NCBI GenBank assembly: GCA_937965895.1
Contig: CALCKS010000319.1
Coordinates: 1 to 8,088 of the forward strand
DNA from: an uncultured Campylobacter sp.
GTDB lineage: Bacteria > Campylobacterota > Campylobacteria > Campylobacterales > Campylobacteraceae
DNA length: 8,088 nt
Direction of reading: 5' to 3'
The position numbers and the translations under genes are program-made. Of the stretch, positions 1-5,995 are shown piece by piece (position 1 is the stretch's first letter; each line of letters starts with the position of its first letter). Under the pieces are notes generated by a model. That model did not search any database, was not told the DNA's origin, and saw nothing but the letters and a program-made list of their open reading frames with translations.

Positions 1-88
1 TAAATTTGGCGACGGGAGTTACCATATAGGTAATGACCGAGCCAAATTTAAAAGCCTCTGCTTGCAGTTGCGACCACAATGGAAGCAA
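1..88 (-). CDS. Possible 5' part of a small membrane protein, cut by the left window edge
   Basis: On the minus strand the frame is open from about position 136 to the window edge. It reads as a hydrophobic peptide (LFALYFALLPLW, then GSVITYMVTPVAKF), which looks like the N-terminal membrane segment of a protein. It runs in the same direction as aguB and would overlap its end. No ATG, GTG or TTG lies upstream in the frame before the stop at 137-139. The first usable starts are TTG at 88-86 and TTG at 79-77, and neither has a visible Shine-Dalgarno site, so the coordinates are a guess. I do not recognise a family. The plus strand also has an open stretch here (positions 2 to about 109), but its composition is less protein-like. 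Confidence 0.3.
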   Translation of the reverse strand, partial: MLPLWSQLQAEAFKFGSVITYMVTPVAKF

Positions 89-116
89 AGCGAAGTATAG
101 GGCAAAAAGACGAGCC

Positions 117-989
117 TTAGTCGATAAATCTTTTTGTTAAATTTGCGTATGCGTCGATGCGTCTATCCCTCAAAAACGGCCAAATCCTGCGCACTCCCTC
201 GCTTCTGGTCATATCGATCTCTACGATGCGGCACAGCTCACTCTGGCTATCGGCGCGAAAAAGCTCCTCGCCCTGCGCGCCAAAAACAAAGCTATTGCCC
301 CAAAATTTGATCCCGTCCATCACGCCGCTTTCGTCGCCCTCAAAACCCACGCGGTTTACGGCGATCACGGGCAGGCCGTTTGCGACCGCATGTCCGCGCT
401 GCACGGCGACCCACGCCTCTAGCTGACGCGATTTCTCAGCCTCCTCGTCGCCCTCAAACCAGCCGATCGCGGTCGGATAGATGAGTAGCTTCGCGCCGCG
501 TAGAGCCATGAGGCGCGCAGCCTCGGGATACCACTGATCCCAGCACACCAAAAGTCCGAGCCTACCTACGCTCGTATCGATGGGCTCAAAGCCGATGTCG
601 CCCGGAGTAAAGTAAAATTTCTCGTAAAAGCCAGGGTCGTCTGGGATGTGCATTTTTCGGTATTTACCAGCGACGCTGCCGTCTTTTTCAAAGACGAATG
701 CGGTGTTGTGATACAGGCCGTCCGCGCGCTTTTCAAAGAGCGAAGTAACGAGCACGACGCCGTTTTGTCGCGCTACCTCACCCCAAAATTTGACGTCGTT
801 TTCCCAGCCCTCGGCAAGGTCGAAAAACCTCGTCTCCTCGCTCTGACAAAAATACTGCGTCTGGTGCAGCTCCTGAAGCACCACGAGCTGGGCTCCGCCG
901 CTGCTAGCTTCGCGCACGAGCTCGAGCGTCCTTTGCACGGTTGCGTCTTTGGTGCCGTGAAATTTTTGTTGGATTAGCGCTACTTTCAT
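117..989 (-). CDS. aguB: N-carbamoylputrescine amidohydrolase (nitrilase superfamily)
   Basis: This 290-residue protein is a full-length carbon-nitrogen hydrolase. The family hydrolyses N-carbamoylputrescine to putrescine, CO2 and ammonia in the cytoplasm. The nitrilase triad is visible: Glu40 in VVLQELHQ, Lys112 in KYRKMHIPDD, and the nucleophile Cys149 in LLVCWDQWYPEAAR. The WDQWYPEAAR stretch and the late NSFVFGAQGE and RDRRIDAY motifs are typical of the AguB branch rather than of nitrilases acting on nitriles. The ATG at 989-987 has an AAGGA site (995-999) 5 nt upstream. The agmatine deiminase gene in the same cluster supplies its substrate, which strongly supports the assignment. I recall the C. 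jejuni counterpart as Cj0947c. The gene lies 100 bp after the phosphatase gene and has a perfect TATAAT box in between, so it may be expressed both from the operon and from its own promoter. Another amidohydrolase of the same superfamily is the only realistic alternative. Confidence 0.9.
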   Translation of the reverse strand: MKVALIQQKFHGTKDATVQRTLELVREASSGGAQLVVLQELHQTQYFCQSEETRFFDLAEGWENDVKFWGEVARQNGVVLVTSLFEKRADGLYHNTAFVFEKDGSVAGKYRKMHIPDDPGFYEKFYFTPGDIGFEPIDTSVGRLGLLVCWDQWYPEAARLMALRGAKLLIYPTAIGWFEGDEEAEKSRQLEAWVAVQRGHAVANGLPVIAVNRVGFEGDESGVMDGIKFWGNSFVFGAQGEELFRADSQSELCRIVEIDMTRSEGVRRIWPFLRDRRIDAYANLTKRFID

Positions 990-1017
990 ATTTTTCCTTA
1001 CGATTTAAAATTTCAAA

Positions 1018-1023
1018 ATTATA
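1018..1023 (-). promoter_or_regulatory. Putative -10 box of an aguB promoter
   Basis: The minus strand reads TTTGATATAATTTT, with a perfect TATAAT whose last base lies 28 bp before the aguB ATG. Transcription would start near 1011 and give a short leader that contains the AAGGA site. Campylobacter sigma-70 promoters often show a strong -10 and no clear -35, as here. This is a sequence match only. Confidence 0.5.
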
Positions 1024-1053
1024 TCAAAGCGGGGATAAATTAGGGCTTGAACA

Positions 1054-1086
1054 GCTAGTCGGGCGAGCAAATTTCGCCGCGCTAGC
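1054..1086 (-). other. Imperfect hairpin just after the phosphatase gene
   Basis: GCTAG (1054-1058) pairs with CTAGC (1082-1086), and GGCGA (1062-1066) pairs with TCGCC (1074-1078), with two mismatches and a wobble between the stems and a 7-nt loop. It lies directly downstream of the phosphatase stop codon. No T-tract follows on the minus strand, so I do not call it an intrinsic terminator. It could protect the 3' end or reduce read-through into aguB. Confidence 0.3.
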
Positions 1087-1089
1087 CGC

Positions 1090-1557
1090 CTATAAAATTT
1101 GCTTCAGCCTTTCAAGCAAGCCCGCGCAAGAGTGTGAGACATCCTCGTAGCAGCGCTCAAAATCGCGGGTATAGTATGGATCGGCGATTATTTTACCGCT
1201 TGTCGCGTTGCTAAATTCGAGTAGGAATTTTACTTTTTCGTCAAATTTGGTGTCGGCGCCGAATTTTCGCCTCAATGTCTTTAAATTTTCATCGTCCATT
1301 ATCAAGATAAGGTCGCTGCTATCAAAATCCTTTTGCGTTATCAAGGTGGCTTTGTGAAGCGCCACGGGCACGCCGTTTTGCTTCAAAACCCGCACGGTTT
1401 CGTAATACGGCGGCTCGCCTATCTCGTCCTCGTGCGTGGCGCGCGAATCGATGCCAATACGCCCCGCCAGACCCGCCTTTTCGCTCAAATTTTGCATAAC
1501 CGACTGCGCCATAGTCGAGCGGCAGATATTTCCGTGGCAGACGAATAAAATTTTCAT
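1090..1557 (-). CDS. Low-molecular-weight protein tyrosine phosphatase
   Basis: This 155-residue protein is a complete LMW-PTP, the usual length for the family. The P-loop CHGNICRS (Cys7 to Ser14) right after the first beta strand KILFV is the C(X)5R(S/T) active site, with Cys7 as nucleophile and Arg13 binding phosphate. The late DPYY motif (Asp126) holds the general acid. The enzyme removes phosphate from protein tyrosine (in some bacteria also arginine). No cognate kinase or exopolysaccharide gene is nearby, so the substrate is unknown. An upstream in-frame start at 1605 would add 16 residues (MRRSKRLVR...) inside the transporter gene. I reject it because ATG 1557-1555 has AAGGA (1563-1567) 5 nt upstream and gives the normal family N-terminus. 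The gene follows the cation efflux gene by 14 bp. I recall the C. jejuni homologue (Cj1258) as located away from the agmatine genes, so its presence here may be lineage-specific. Confidence 0.9.
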   Translation of the reverse strand: MKILFVCHGNICRSTMAQSVMQNLSEKAGLAGRIGIDSRATHEDEIGEPPYYETVRVLKQNGVPVALHKATLITQKDFDSSDLILIMDDENLKTLRRKFGADTKFDEKVKFLLEFSNATSGKIIADPYYTRDFERCYEDVSHSCAGLLERLKQIL

Positions 1558-1562
1558 ATTTT

Positions 1563-1567
1563 TCCTT
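1563..1567 (-). promoter_or_regulatory. Ribosome site fixing the phosphatase start
   Basis: AAGGA on the minus strand lies 5 nt before the ATG at 1557-1555. The same motif and spacing precede aguB and aguA. It selects the short, family-like N-terminus over the longer frame starting at 1605. Confidence 0.8.
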
Positions 1568-1571
1568 TGAT

Positions 1572-2492
1572 TTAGCATTCGCACGAGCCGTTTTGATCGT
1601 CGCACGGATCAAGGTGCGTCGTGATCTGCCATTCAAACTCGCCGTATTTAGCTCTGATAGCGACTTCTATCTCGTCTGAAATTTTGTGCGCGTCATAAAG
1701 CGAAATTTCGCGGTTAAAGACTAGATGAACCGCGACGTAGCAGGTGTTTGCACTCTTTCTGGTAGCTAGGCCGTGATAGCTTGCTATCTGAGGGCGCGAG
1801 CGGATTATCTCTTCGATTTGCGCCGTTATCTCAGGCTCTAGCGCTCGGTCAAGCAGCACGCCTACGCTTTCTTTCATCAAATTTATCGCGCTAACGGCGA
1901 TGTAGCCGCTAATCACTATACCAAAAACGGCGTCTATCGCGGCAAATCCCGTAAATTCAACCAAAATAAGCGAGGCGATAACGGCTAGGTTGCTAAAAAG
2001 GTCGCTTTTATAGTGCAGAGCGTCGGCTCTAACGATCAAATTTCTCGTGCGGCGAGCGACGCGGGAGAGGTAGGCGACCAGCAGCCCCGTAACCGCGACC
2101 GATAGCGCCATCGCATAGAGCGAAAAAGCCGTATCTACGGGCGCTTGCTCCGTTTGTAGCTTACGCACGCTCTCATAAAATATAAACGCGCCGGCACCCA
2201 CGATCAAAACGCCCTCAAACATCGCCGCAAGCGCTTCTAGCTTGGTGTAGCCGAAGTTAAATTTAGCATCGGGCGCGGCCTGGGATTTACGGATGGCGAA
2301 GAAATTTAGCGCGGAAACTAGCAGGTCAAGCATCGAATCGATCGCCGAGCTAAGCACCGCCACCGAACCGCCGATCAAACCCGCGGCAAATTTAACCACA
2401 GCTAGCGCAAATGCCGTCGTGCCCGCGACTATCACGGCTCTGCGACCTAAAATTTCATTTTCCCTTTTTATGTCGGCATTGTTTAATTGCAT
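1572..2492 (-). CDS. Cation diffusion facilitator, FieF-like divalent metal efflux transporter
   Basis: This 306-residue inner-membrane protein has about six membrane segments (roughly 18-45, 47-66, 86-108, 122-145, 160-180, 183-205) and a cytoplasmic C-terminal domain. The transport site is complete: Asp52 and Asp56 in IDSMLD of helix 2, and His160 and Asp164 in HYKSD of helix 5. The DD/HD pattern is that of E. coli FieF, which exports Zn2+ and Fe2+ by proton antiport. The C-terminal domain keeps the regulatory metal ligands His240, His256, His269, His293 and Asp295, in motifs (YHG, VHL, AHK, THLDPC) that match FieF closely. The tail adds Cys297, Cys304 and Cys306, ending in CEC. The metal cannot be decided from sequence. 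The ATG at 2492-2490 directly abuts the aguA stop codon with no good ribosome site, so translation is probably coupled to aguA. I recall the C. jejuni counterpart as Cj0948c, also between the two agmatine genes. Confidence 0.88.
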   Translation of the reverse strand: MQLNNADIKRENEILGRRAVIVAGTTAFALAVVKFAAGLIGGSVAVLSSAIDSMLDLLVSALNFFAIRKSQAAPDAKFNFGYTKLEALAAMFEGVLIVGAGAFIFYESVRKLQTEQAPVDTAFSLYAMALSVAVTGLLVAYLSRVARRTRNLIVRADALHYKSDLFSNLAVIASLILVEFTGFAAIDAVFGIVISGYIAVSAINLMKESVGVLLDRALEPEITAQIEEIIRSRPQIASYHGLATRKSANTCYVAVHLVFNREISLYDAHKISDEIEVAIRAKYGEFEWQITTHLDPCDDQNGSCEC

Positions 2493-3485
2493 TTAGATTT
2501 CGCTTTCGGCTTCGCTCACACCGCTATACTTGTTTTGACTAGAACAGTGTAGCGAGCCGTTTTGACGTACGAAAACTAGCGAATCCACGCCGATTATCTT
2601 ATGGTTCGGTAGCTCCTGCGCCAGTCGCTCAAGCACGATTTTATCGTTATCATCATTATACGTCGGCACGATGACGGCACCGTTTATAAAGATAAAATTC
2701 GCATACGTGCAGCCAAGCCTTTTGCCGCCATAAAATTTGGCCTTCGGAAGCGGCAACGGCACGAGCTTAAAGCCCGTATTTTCAAGCTCCTTTTTCATTG
2801 CAACGAGCTCCTCAAAATGCTCGTCGGTTGGATCGTCGCAGGAGGCGTATGCGATGGTATCAGGAGCGATAAAACGCGCCAGAGTATCGACGTGGCTGTC
2901 GGTGTCGTCACCCTTTATAAAGCCGTTTTTTAGCCATATCACGCGCCGAAGGCCAAAAAGCTCCTTAAGCCGCGCCTCGATCTGCTCTTTGTTTAGATGA
3001 GAGTTGCGGTTGTCGTTTAGCAGGCACTTTTCGGTTGTTAGCAGCGTGCCGTGGCCGTTAAAATCGATACTACCGCCCTCAAGCACGAGATCGATACTTC
3101 GCAAATCGCTTTTAAAGCGCTTGGCAAGCTCTAAATTTACGGCATTATCCTTCGAGCTTTCAAATTTACCGCCCCAAGCGTTAAATTTGAAATCATAGCT
3201 GACGATTTTAGCGCCGTCCTGCACGTCTATCATGCCGTAGTCGCGTATCCACGTATCATCAGTGTCGATTTTTACGAACTCCACGTTATCAAATTTAGCA
3301 AATCGCTCCCGAAAAATCCTCTCATCGGGGCAGATCAAAACGACCTTTTGAAACGGCACGATAGCTGCAACCAGCCTCTCGTAGGCGTCCAAAATTTCGT
3401 CCAGATACGGCTTCCAGTCGGTGTTTTCGTGCGGTAGCGATAAAAATATCAGCTCCTGTTTTTCCCACTCTGCAAACGCTCTCAA
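2493..3485 (-). CDS. aguA: Agmatine deiminase (agmatine iminohydrolase), TTG start
   Basis: This 330-residue member of the peptidyl-arginine deiminase-like (guanidino-modifying) family converts agmatine to N-carbamoylputrescine and ammonia. Diagnostic motifs in order are AEWE (5-8), DTDDTWIRDYG (74-84), LEGGSID (135-141), DDTDSHVDTLARF (193-205, with catalytic His198) and NGSLHC, which carries the nucleophile Cys314. The length matches my recollection of Helicobacter and Campylobacter homologues (about 330) and is shorter than the roughly 370 of the Pseudomonas and plant enzymes. The start codon is TTG at 3485-3483: AAGGA (3491-3495) sits 5 nt upstream, an in-frame TAA lies just above it, and the AEWE motif follows at once, so no other start fits. 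It is the first gene of the cluster, and its product is the substrate of the aguB enzyme downstream. The arginine decarboxylase that makes agmatine is not in the window. Confidence 0.92.
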   Translation of the reverse strand: MRAFAEWEKQELIFLSLPHENTDWKPYLDEILDAYERLVAAIVPFQKVVLICPDERIFRERFAKFDNVEFVKIDTDDTWIRDYGMIDVQDGAKIVSYDFKFNAWGGKFESSKDNAVNLELAKRFKSDLRSIDLVLEGGSIDFNGHGTLLTTEKCLLNDNRNSHLNKEQIEARLKELFGLRRVIWLKNGFIKGDDTDSHVDTLARFIAPDTIAYASCDDPTDEHFEELVAMKKELENTGFKLVPLPLPKAKFYGGKRLGCTYANFIFINGAVIVPTYNDDNDKIVLERLAQELPNHKIIGVDSLVFVRQNGSLHCSSQNKYSGVSEAESEI

Positions 3486-3490
3486 ATTCG

Positions 3491-3495
3491 TCCTT
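3491..3495 (-). promoter_or_regulatory. Ribosome site supporting the TTG start of aguA
   Basis: AAGGA on the minus strand is 5 nt before TTG 3485-3483. An in-frame TAA overlaps the site region, so the protein cannot begin further upstream. Confidence 0.8.
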
Positions 3496-3528
3496 TATTT
3501 AAATAATTTCTATCAGAATTTAGGGGTT

Positions 3529-3568
3529 ATGATACCTTTTGCAAGCTTAAATTTTAAAATAAATCATA
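3529..3568 (-). promoter_or_regulatory. Candidate promoter region of the aguA operon
   Basis: Two minus-strand -10-like hexamers lie in the divergent gap: TATCAT (3534-3529) and TATGAT (3568-3563), the latter directly preceded by TG. Either could serve the aguA operon, and I cannot choose between them. AT-rich tracts surround both, and I see no convincing -35 box or operator. Confidence 0.3.
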
Positions 3569-3600
3569 CAAAATTAGTTTTAAATTTAGTTTGCTTTCGC

Positions 3601-3606
3601 TACAAT
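3601..3606 (+). promoter_or_regulatory. Putative -10 box of the ABC transporter operon
   Basis: TACAAT follows the context TTTGCTTTCGC, a shape common upstream of Campylobacter genes. A start near 3613 would give a leader of about 28 nt before the first permease ATG at 3641. There is no clear -35 box. Confidence 0.5.
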
Positions 3607-3640
3607 CTCGCGAAATTATCAAAAAGAAGCTAAAAAATTT

Positions 3641-4294
3641 ATGGATTTTGAGTTTATAAAAGAATTTACGCCGATGTTCGTAAAAGCGGGCATTTTCACC
3701 GTCAAGCTCTCGCTTTACGGCATCTTGCTTTCGCTTGTTATCGGCATATTTTGCACGCTGGTTAAATTTTACAAGGTCAAGATCCTGATGCCTATCGTAA
3801 ACGGCTACATCGAGGTTTCCAGAAACACTCCGCTACTTATCCAGCTTTTTTTCCTCTACTACGGACTTAGTAAATTCGGGCTAAATTTAAGCGCTTTTAC
3901 CTGCGCGGTCGCGGGACTTGCGTTTCTAGGCGGCAGCTACATGGCGGAGAGTTTTAGGCTTGGCTTTGAGGCGGTGAAAAAGACGCAGATCGAGGCCGCG
4001 CTTAGCGTCGCGCTCACGCAGGGGCAAATTTTACGCTACATTATCTTGCCTCAGGCTTTTAGCGTCTCGATTCCCTCGATCGCGGCTAACGTCATCTTTC
4101 TCATCAAAGAAACCTCGGTCATCAGCATCATCGCCCTACCCGACCTAGTCTACGCAACAAAGGACATCATCGGGCTTTACTACATGACCGACGAGGCGCT
4201 TTTTATGCTCGTAGTTAGCTATTTGATTATCATTTTGCCAATATCTTTGGTGTTATTTTGGTTAGAAAAAAGGATGAGAGTTGGACGGAGTTAG
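3641..4294 (+). CDS. Polar amino acid ABC transporter permease, first subunit
   Basis: This 217-residue inner-membrane protein belongs to the HisM/GlnP-type permeases. It has hydrophobic spans at roughly 16-44, 60-80, 86-106, 145-172 and 187-207, and the cytoplasmic coupling loop EAALSVALTQGQILRYIILP (118-137), which docks on the ATPase. The family signature SRNTPLLIQLFFLYYG (60-75) is also clear. The usual EAA-loop glycine is alanine here (Ala124). It pairs with the second permease, whose start lies inside its 3' end (14-bp overlap), so translation is coupled. The ribosome site is weak: only AAAGAAG, about 11 nt upstream of ATG 3641. I recall Cj0467 as the C. jejuni counterpart. The substrate cannot be read from the permease; the neighbouring CjaA-like protein suggests cysteine/cystine. 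Confidence 0.88.
   Translation: MDFEFIKEFTPMFVKAGIFTVKLSLYGILLSLVIGIFCTLVKFYKVKILMPIVNGYIEVSRNTPLLIQLFFLYYGLSKFGLNLSAFTCAVAGLAFLGGSYMAESFRLGFEAVKKTQIEAALSVALTQGQILRYIILPQAFSVSIPSIAANVIFLIKETSVISIIALPDLVYATKDIIGLYYMTDEALFMLVVSYLIIILPISLVLFWLEKRMRVGRS
4270..4274 (+). promoter_or_regulatory. Ribosome site fixing the TTG start of the second permease
   Basis: AAGGA lies 6 nt before TTG 4281, inside the end of the first permease gene. The next ATG (4349) would remove the first 23 residues and has no comparable site. Confidence 0.75.
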
Positions 4295-4955
4295 TATTTT
4301 ATTCGACCCGCTAGTTTTAAAGCGGCTGATTTTCGAGGGGCTGTGGATGAGCGTACAGATTTCAGCCATCTCGATCGCCATCTCTCTTGTTTTGGGCACG
4401 TTTTTGGGCGTGGCTATGAGCTCGAAAAACAAATTTATCTTTTTTGTGCTAAAAATTGGCCTCGAAATCGTTCGCATAATGCCTCAAATCGTCTGGCTAT
4501 TTTTGTTTTACTACGGCGCAAGCAAGGCTTTTGGGCTTGATATCTCCAAATTTAACGCCTCGCTCATCGTATTTAGCTTGTGGGGCGTGTTTGAGATGAT
4601 GGATATCGTGCGCGGCGCGATCGTCTCGATACCGAGGCATCAGTTTGAGAGTGCGGCGGCTCTGGCGCTTAGCAAGACTCAAATTTATCTTTACGTCGTG
4701 ATCCCGCTAGCCACGCGCCGTCTAGTGCCCGCGGGCGTAAATTTGCTAAGCCGTATCATAAAAACCACCCCGATCGTCGCCCTCATCGGCGTGCCCGACC
4801 TGCTAAAGGTCGGACAGCAAACGATCGAAACGGCGAGCCTAACCGCCAACCCAACCGTGCCGTTTTGGATATACGGCTTTATATTTTTATTATATTTTCT
4901 CGTCTGCTATCCTATCTCAAAACTATCCAAGATACTTGAAAACAGATGGGCATAA
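4281..4955 (+). CDS. Polar amino acid ABC transporter permease, second subunit, TTG start
   Basis: This 224-residue HisM/GlnP-type permease would form a heterodimer with the product of the preceding gene. Membrane spans are visible at roughly 25-46, 52-80, 92-113, 151-175 and 196-214. The coupling loop is ESAAALALSKTQIYLYVVIP (123-142), again with alanine (Ala129) where the family usually has glycine. The IMPQIVWLFLFYYG stretch (66-79) corresponds to the conserved R-x-TPLL-x-Q region but lacks the usual TPLL. The start is TTG at 4281, supported by AAGGA 6 nt upstream and by the 14-bp overlap with the first permease; ATG 4349 would cut into the first membrane helix. The stop codon TAA (4953-4955) overlaps the ribosome site of the ATPase gene. 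I recall Cj0468 as the C. jejuni counterpart. Confidence 0.86.
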   Translation: MDGVSILFDPLVLKRLIFEGLWMSVQISAISIAISLVLGTFLGVAMSSKNKFIFFVLKIGLEIVRIMPQIVWLFLFYYGASKAFGLDISKFNASLIVFSLWGVFEMMDIVRGAIVSIPRHQFESAAALALSKTQIYLYVVIPLATRRLVPAGVNLLSRIIKTTPIVALIGVPDLLKVGQQTIETASLTANPTVPFWIYGFIFLLYFLVCYPISKLSKILENRWA

Positions 4956-4958
4956 GGA
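4954..4958 (+). promoter_or_regulatory. Ribosome site deciding the start of the ATPase gene
   Basis: AAGGA overlaps the stop codon of the second permease and lies 5 nt before ATG 4964. An in-frame ATG at 4946 is upstream of this site and has none of its own, so 4964 is the better start. Confidence 0.8.
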
Positions 4959-4963
4959 ATCAA

Positions 4964-5698
4964 ATGAGCGAAATTTTAAAACTCTCAAATTTAAGCAAAT
5001 CTTACGGCGACTTGCAGGTGTTAAAAGGCATCGACCTTAGCGTCAAAAACGGCGAAGTGGTCGTGATCCTGGGGCCGTCAGGATGTGGCAAAAGCACTAC
5101 TCTGCGCTGCATAAACGGCCTTGAGCCCTTTGACGGTGGACAGATAGAAATAGCCGGCGAAAAGATCGACAAAGACTACAAAGACTGGATCAAAATCCGC
5201 CAAAAAGTGGGTATGGTTTTTCAAAACTACGAGCTGTTTGACCATATGAACGTCATCGAAAACATCGTGCTAGGACCGGTAAAAGCGCAAAAAAGAAGCC
5301 GCGAAGAGGTCGAAAAAGAAGCCGAAGCGTGGCTAGAAAAAGTAGGCCTAAAACATAAAAAATACGCCTATCCAAAGGAGCTTAGCGGCGGGCAAAAGCA
5401 GCGTATCGCCATCGTGCGCGCGCTTTGCATGAAGCCAGAAATCATGCTATTTGACGAGATAACGGCCTCGCTGGATCCAGAGATCGTGCGCGAGGTACTA
5501 GACGTCGTCATAAACCTCGCAAAAGACGGCATGACGATGCTAATAGTAACGCACGAGATGGGCTTTGCACGCTCGGTGGCAAATCGTATAGTATTTATGG
5601 ATGAGGGCAAGATCGTCGAGGAGAGTGAACCGGAGGCGTTTTTCACACATCCAAAAAGCGAACGCGCGAAGAAATTTTTAAATTTATTTTCGTTTTAG
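4964..5698 (+). CDS. Polar amino acid ABC transporter ATP-binding protein
   Basis: This 244-residue protein is a complete GlnQ/HisP-type ATPase that powers import through the two permeases encoded upstream. All motifs are present: Walker A GPSGCGKST (37-45), Q-loop FQNYELFDH with Gln87, signature LSGGQKQR (140-147), Walker B IMLFDE with Glu165, D-loop SLDP (169-172) and switch His197 in VTHEMGFA. After the catalytic Glu the usual PTSALDP is ITASLDP. I recall similar variation in Campylobacter homologues such as Cj0469, so activity should not be affected. ATG 4964 is preferred to ATG 4946 because of the AAGGA site. It is the third gene of a tightly coupled operon, followed after 23 bp by a terminator-like hairpin, so transcription probably ends or is reduced before cjaA. 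Confidence 0.93.
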   Translation: MSEILKLSNLSKSYGDLQVLKGIDLSVKNGEVVVILGPSGCGKSTTLRCINGLEPFDGGQIEIAGEKIDKDYKDWIKIRQKVGMVFQNYELFDHMNVIENIVLGPVKAQKRSREEVEKEAEAWLEKVGLKHKKYAYPKELSGGQKQRIAIVRALCMKPEIMLFDEITASLDPEIVREVLDVVINLAKDGMTMLIVTHEMGFARSVANRIVFMDEGKIVEESEPEAFFTHPKSERAKKFLNLFSF

Positions 5699-5719
5699 CG
5701 GCTTAAATTTTACGTTTTG

Positions 5720-5758
5720 GGGCTAAATTTGAAGGTTTTGTCGTCAAATTTAGCTTTT
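5720..5758 (+). terminator. Terminator-like hairpin after the ABC operon
   Basis: An 11-bp perfect stem, GCTAAATTTGA (5722-5732) and TCAAATTTAGC (5744-5754), encloses an 11-nt loop and is followed by TTTT. Two further G-U pairs (5720-5721 with 5755-5756) can extend the stem. It lies 23 bp past the ATPase stop codon. The stem has few G-C pairs and the T-tract is short, so termination may be partial. Confidence 0.55.
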
Positions 5759-5812
5759 AAAATCTTGCGTCTTTATCATTTAAACAACTCAAATTTACTC
5801 AAAATAACCCGC

Positions 5813-5826
5813 GCAAATTTGATCCG
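5813..5826 (+). repeat. 14-bp direct repeat, copy 1 (upstream of cjaA)
   Basis: GCAAATTTGATCCG occurs here and identically at 7002-7015. The two copies lie in the gaps on either side of cjaA. The 9-mer ACCCGCGCA just to its left (5807-5815) also recurs at 6935-6943. Confidence 0.7.
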
Positions 5827-5959
5827 CCAGGATATTTCTTAAATTTAAAATTAAATTTGCAAATTTATATTGAGTAAAATTTACACCGCCTTTTAAATTT
5901 AGCGTTACGTTTTTAAACAAAATTTGATTATTCTCTGCGCCCGTCGTCCGAAAACGTAC

Positions 5960-5975
5960 AAATTTAGTCGTATTT
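5960..5975 (+). repeat. 16-bp inverted repeat, left arm (cjaA promoter)
   Basis: AAATTTAGTCGTATTT is the exact reverse complement of 6966-6981. This arm ends 14 bp before the putative cjaA -10 box and so covers the -35 region, where a regulator could bind. Confidence 0.75.
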
Positions 5976-5989
5976 TAGCCAAGCTTTTG

Positions 5990-5995
5990 TATATT
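5990..5995 (+). promoter_or_regulatory. Putative -10 box of the cjaA promoter
   Basis: TATATT is preceded by TTTTG and followed by TTGCGC. The first transcribed base would be near 6002, giving a leader of about 22 nt that includes AAGGAG (6013-6018) 5 nt before ATG 6024. The position fits a separate promoter for the binding-protein gene. Confidence 0.5.

Noticed and set aside
157..977. Plus-strand open frames opposite aguB (for example 157-426 and 648-977)
   Set aside because: They are antisense to a gene with a full set of nitrilase catalytic motifs, lack ribosome sites and show no protein-like pattern.
1555..1605. Longer phosphatase start adding MRRSKRLVR
   Set aside because: It would overlap the transporter gene; the AAGGA site and family N-terminus both point to ATG 1557-1555.
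1322..1636. Alternative minus-strand frame across the phosphatase gene
   Set aside because: It is Arg/Gly/Ala-rich out-of-frame sequence over a gene with a clear CX5R active site.
4946..4963. Upstream ATG start for the ATPase
   Set aside because: It lies before the AAGGA site and inside the end of the permease gene; ATG 4964 has correct spacing.
5836..5880. Possible CRISPR-like or tandem repeat cluster of TTAAATTT words
   Set aside because: Spacing is irregular and no constant repeat and spacer lengths exist; it is the general AAATTT enrichment in a gap.
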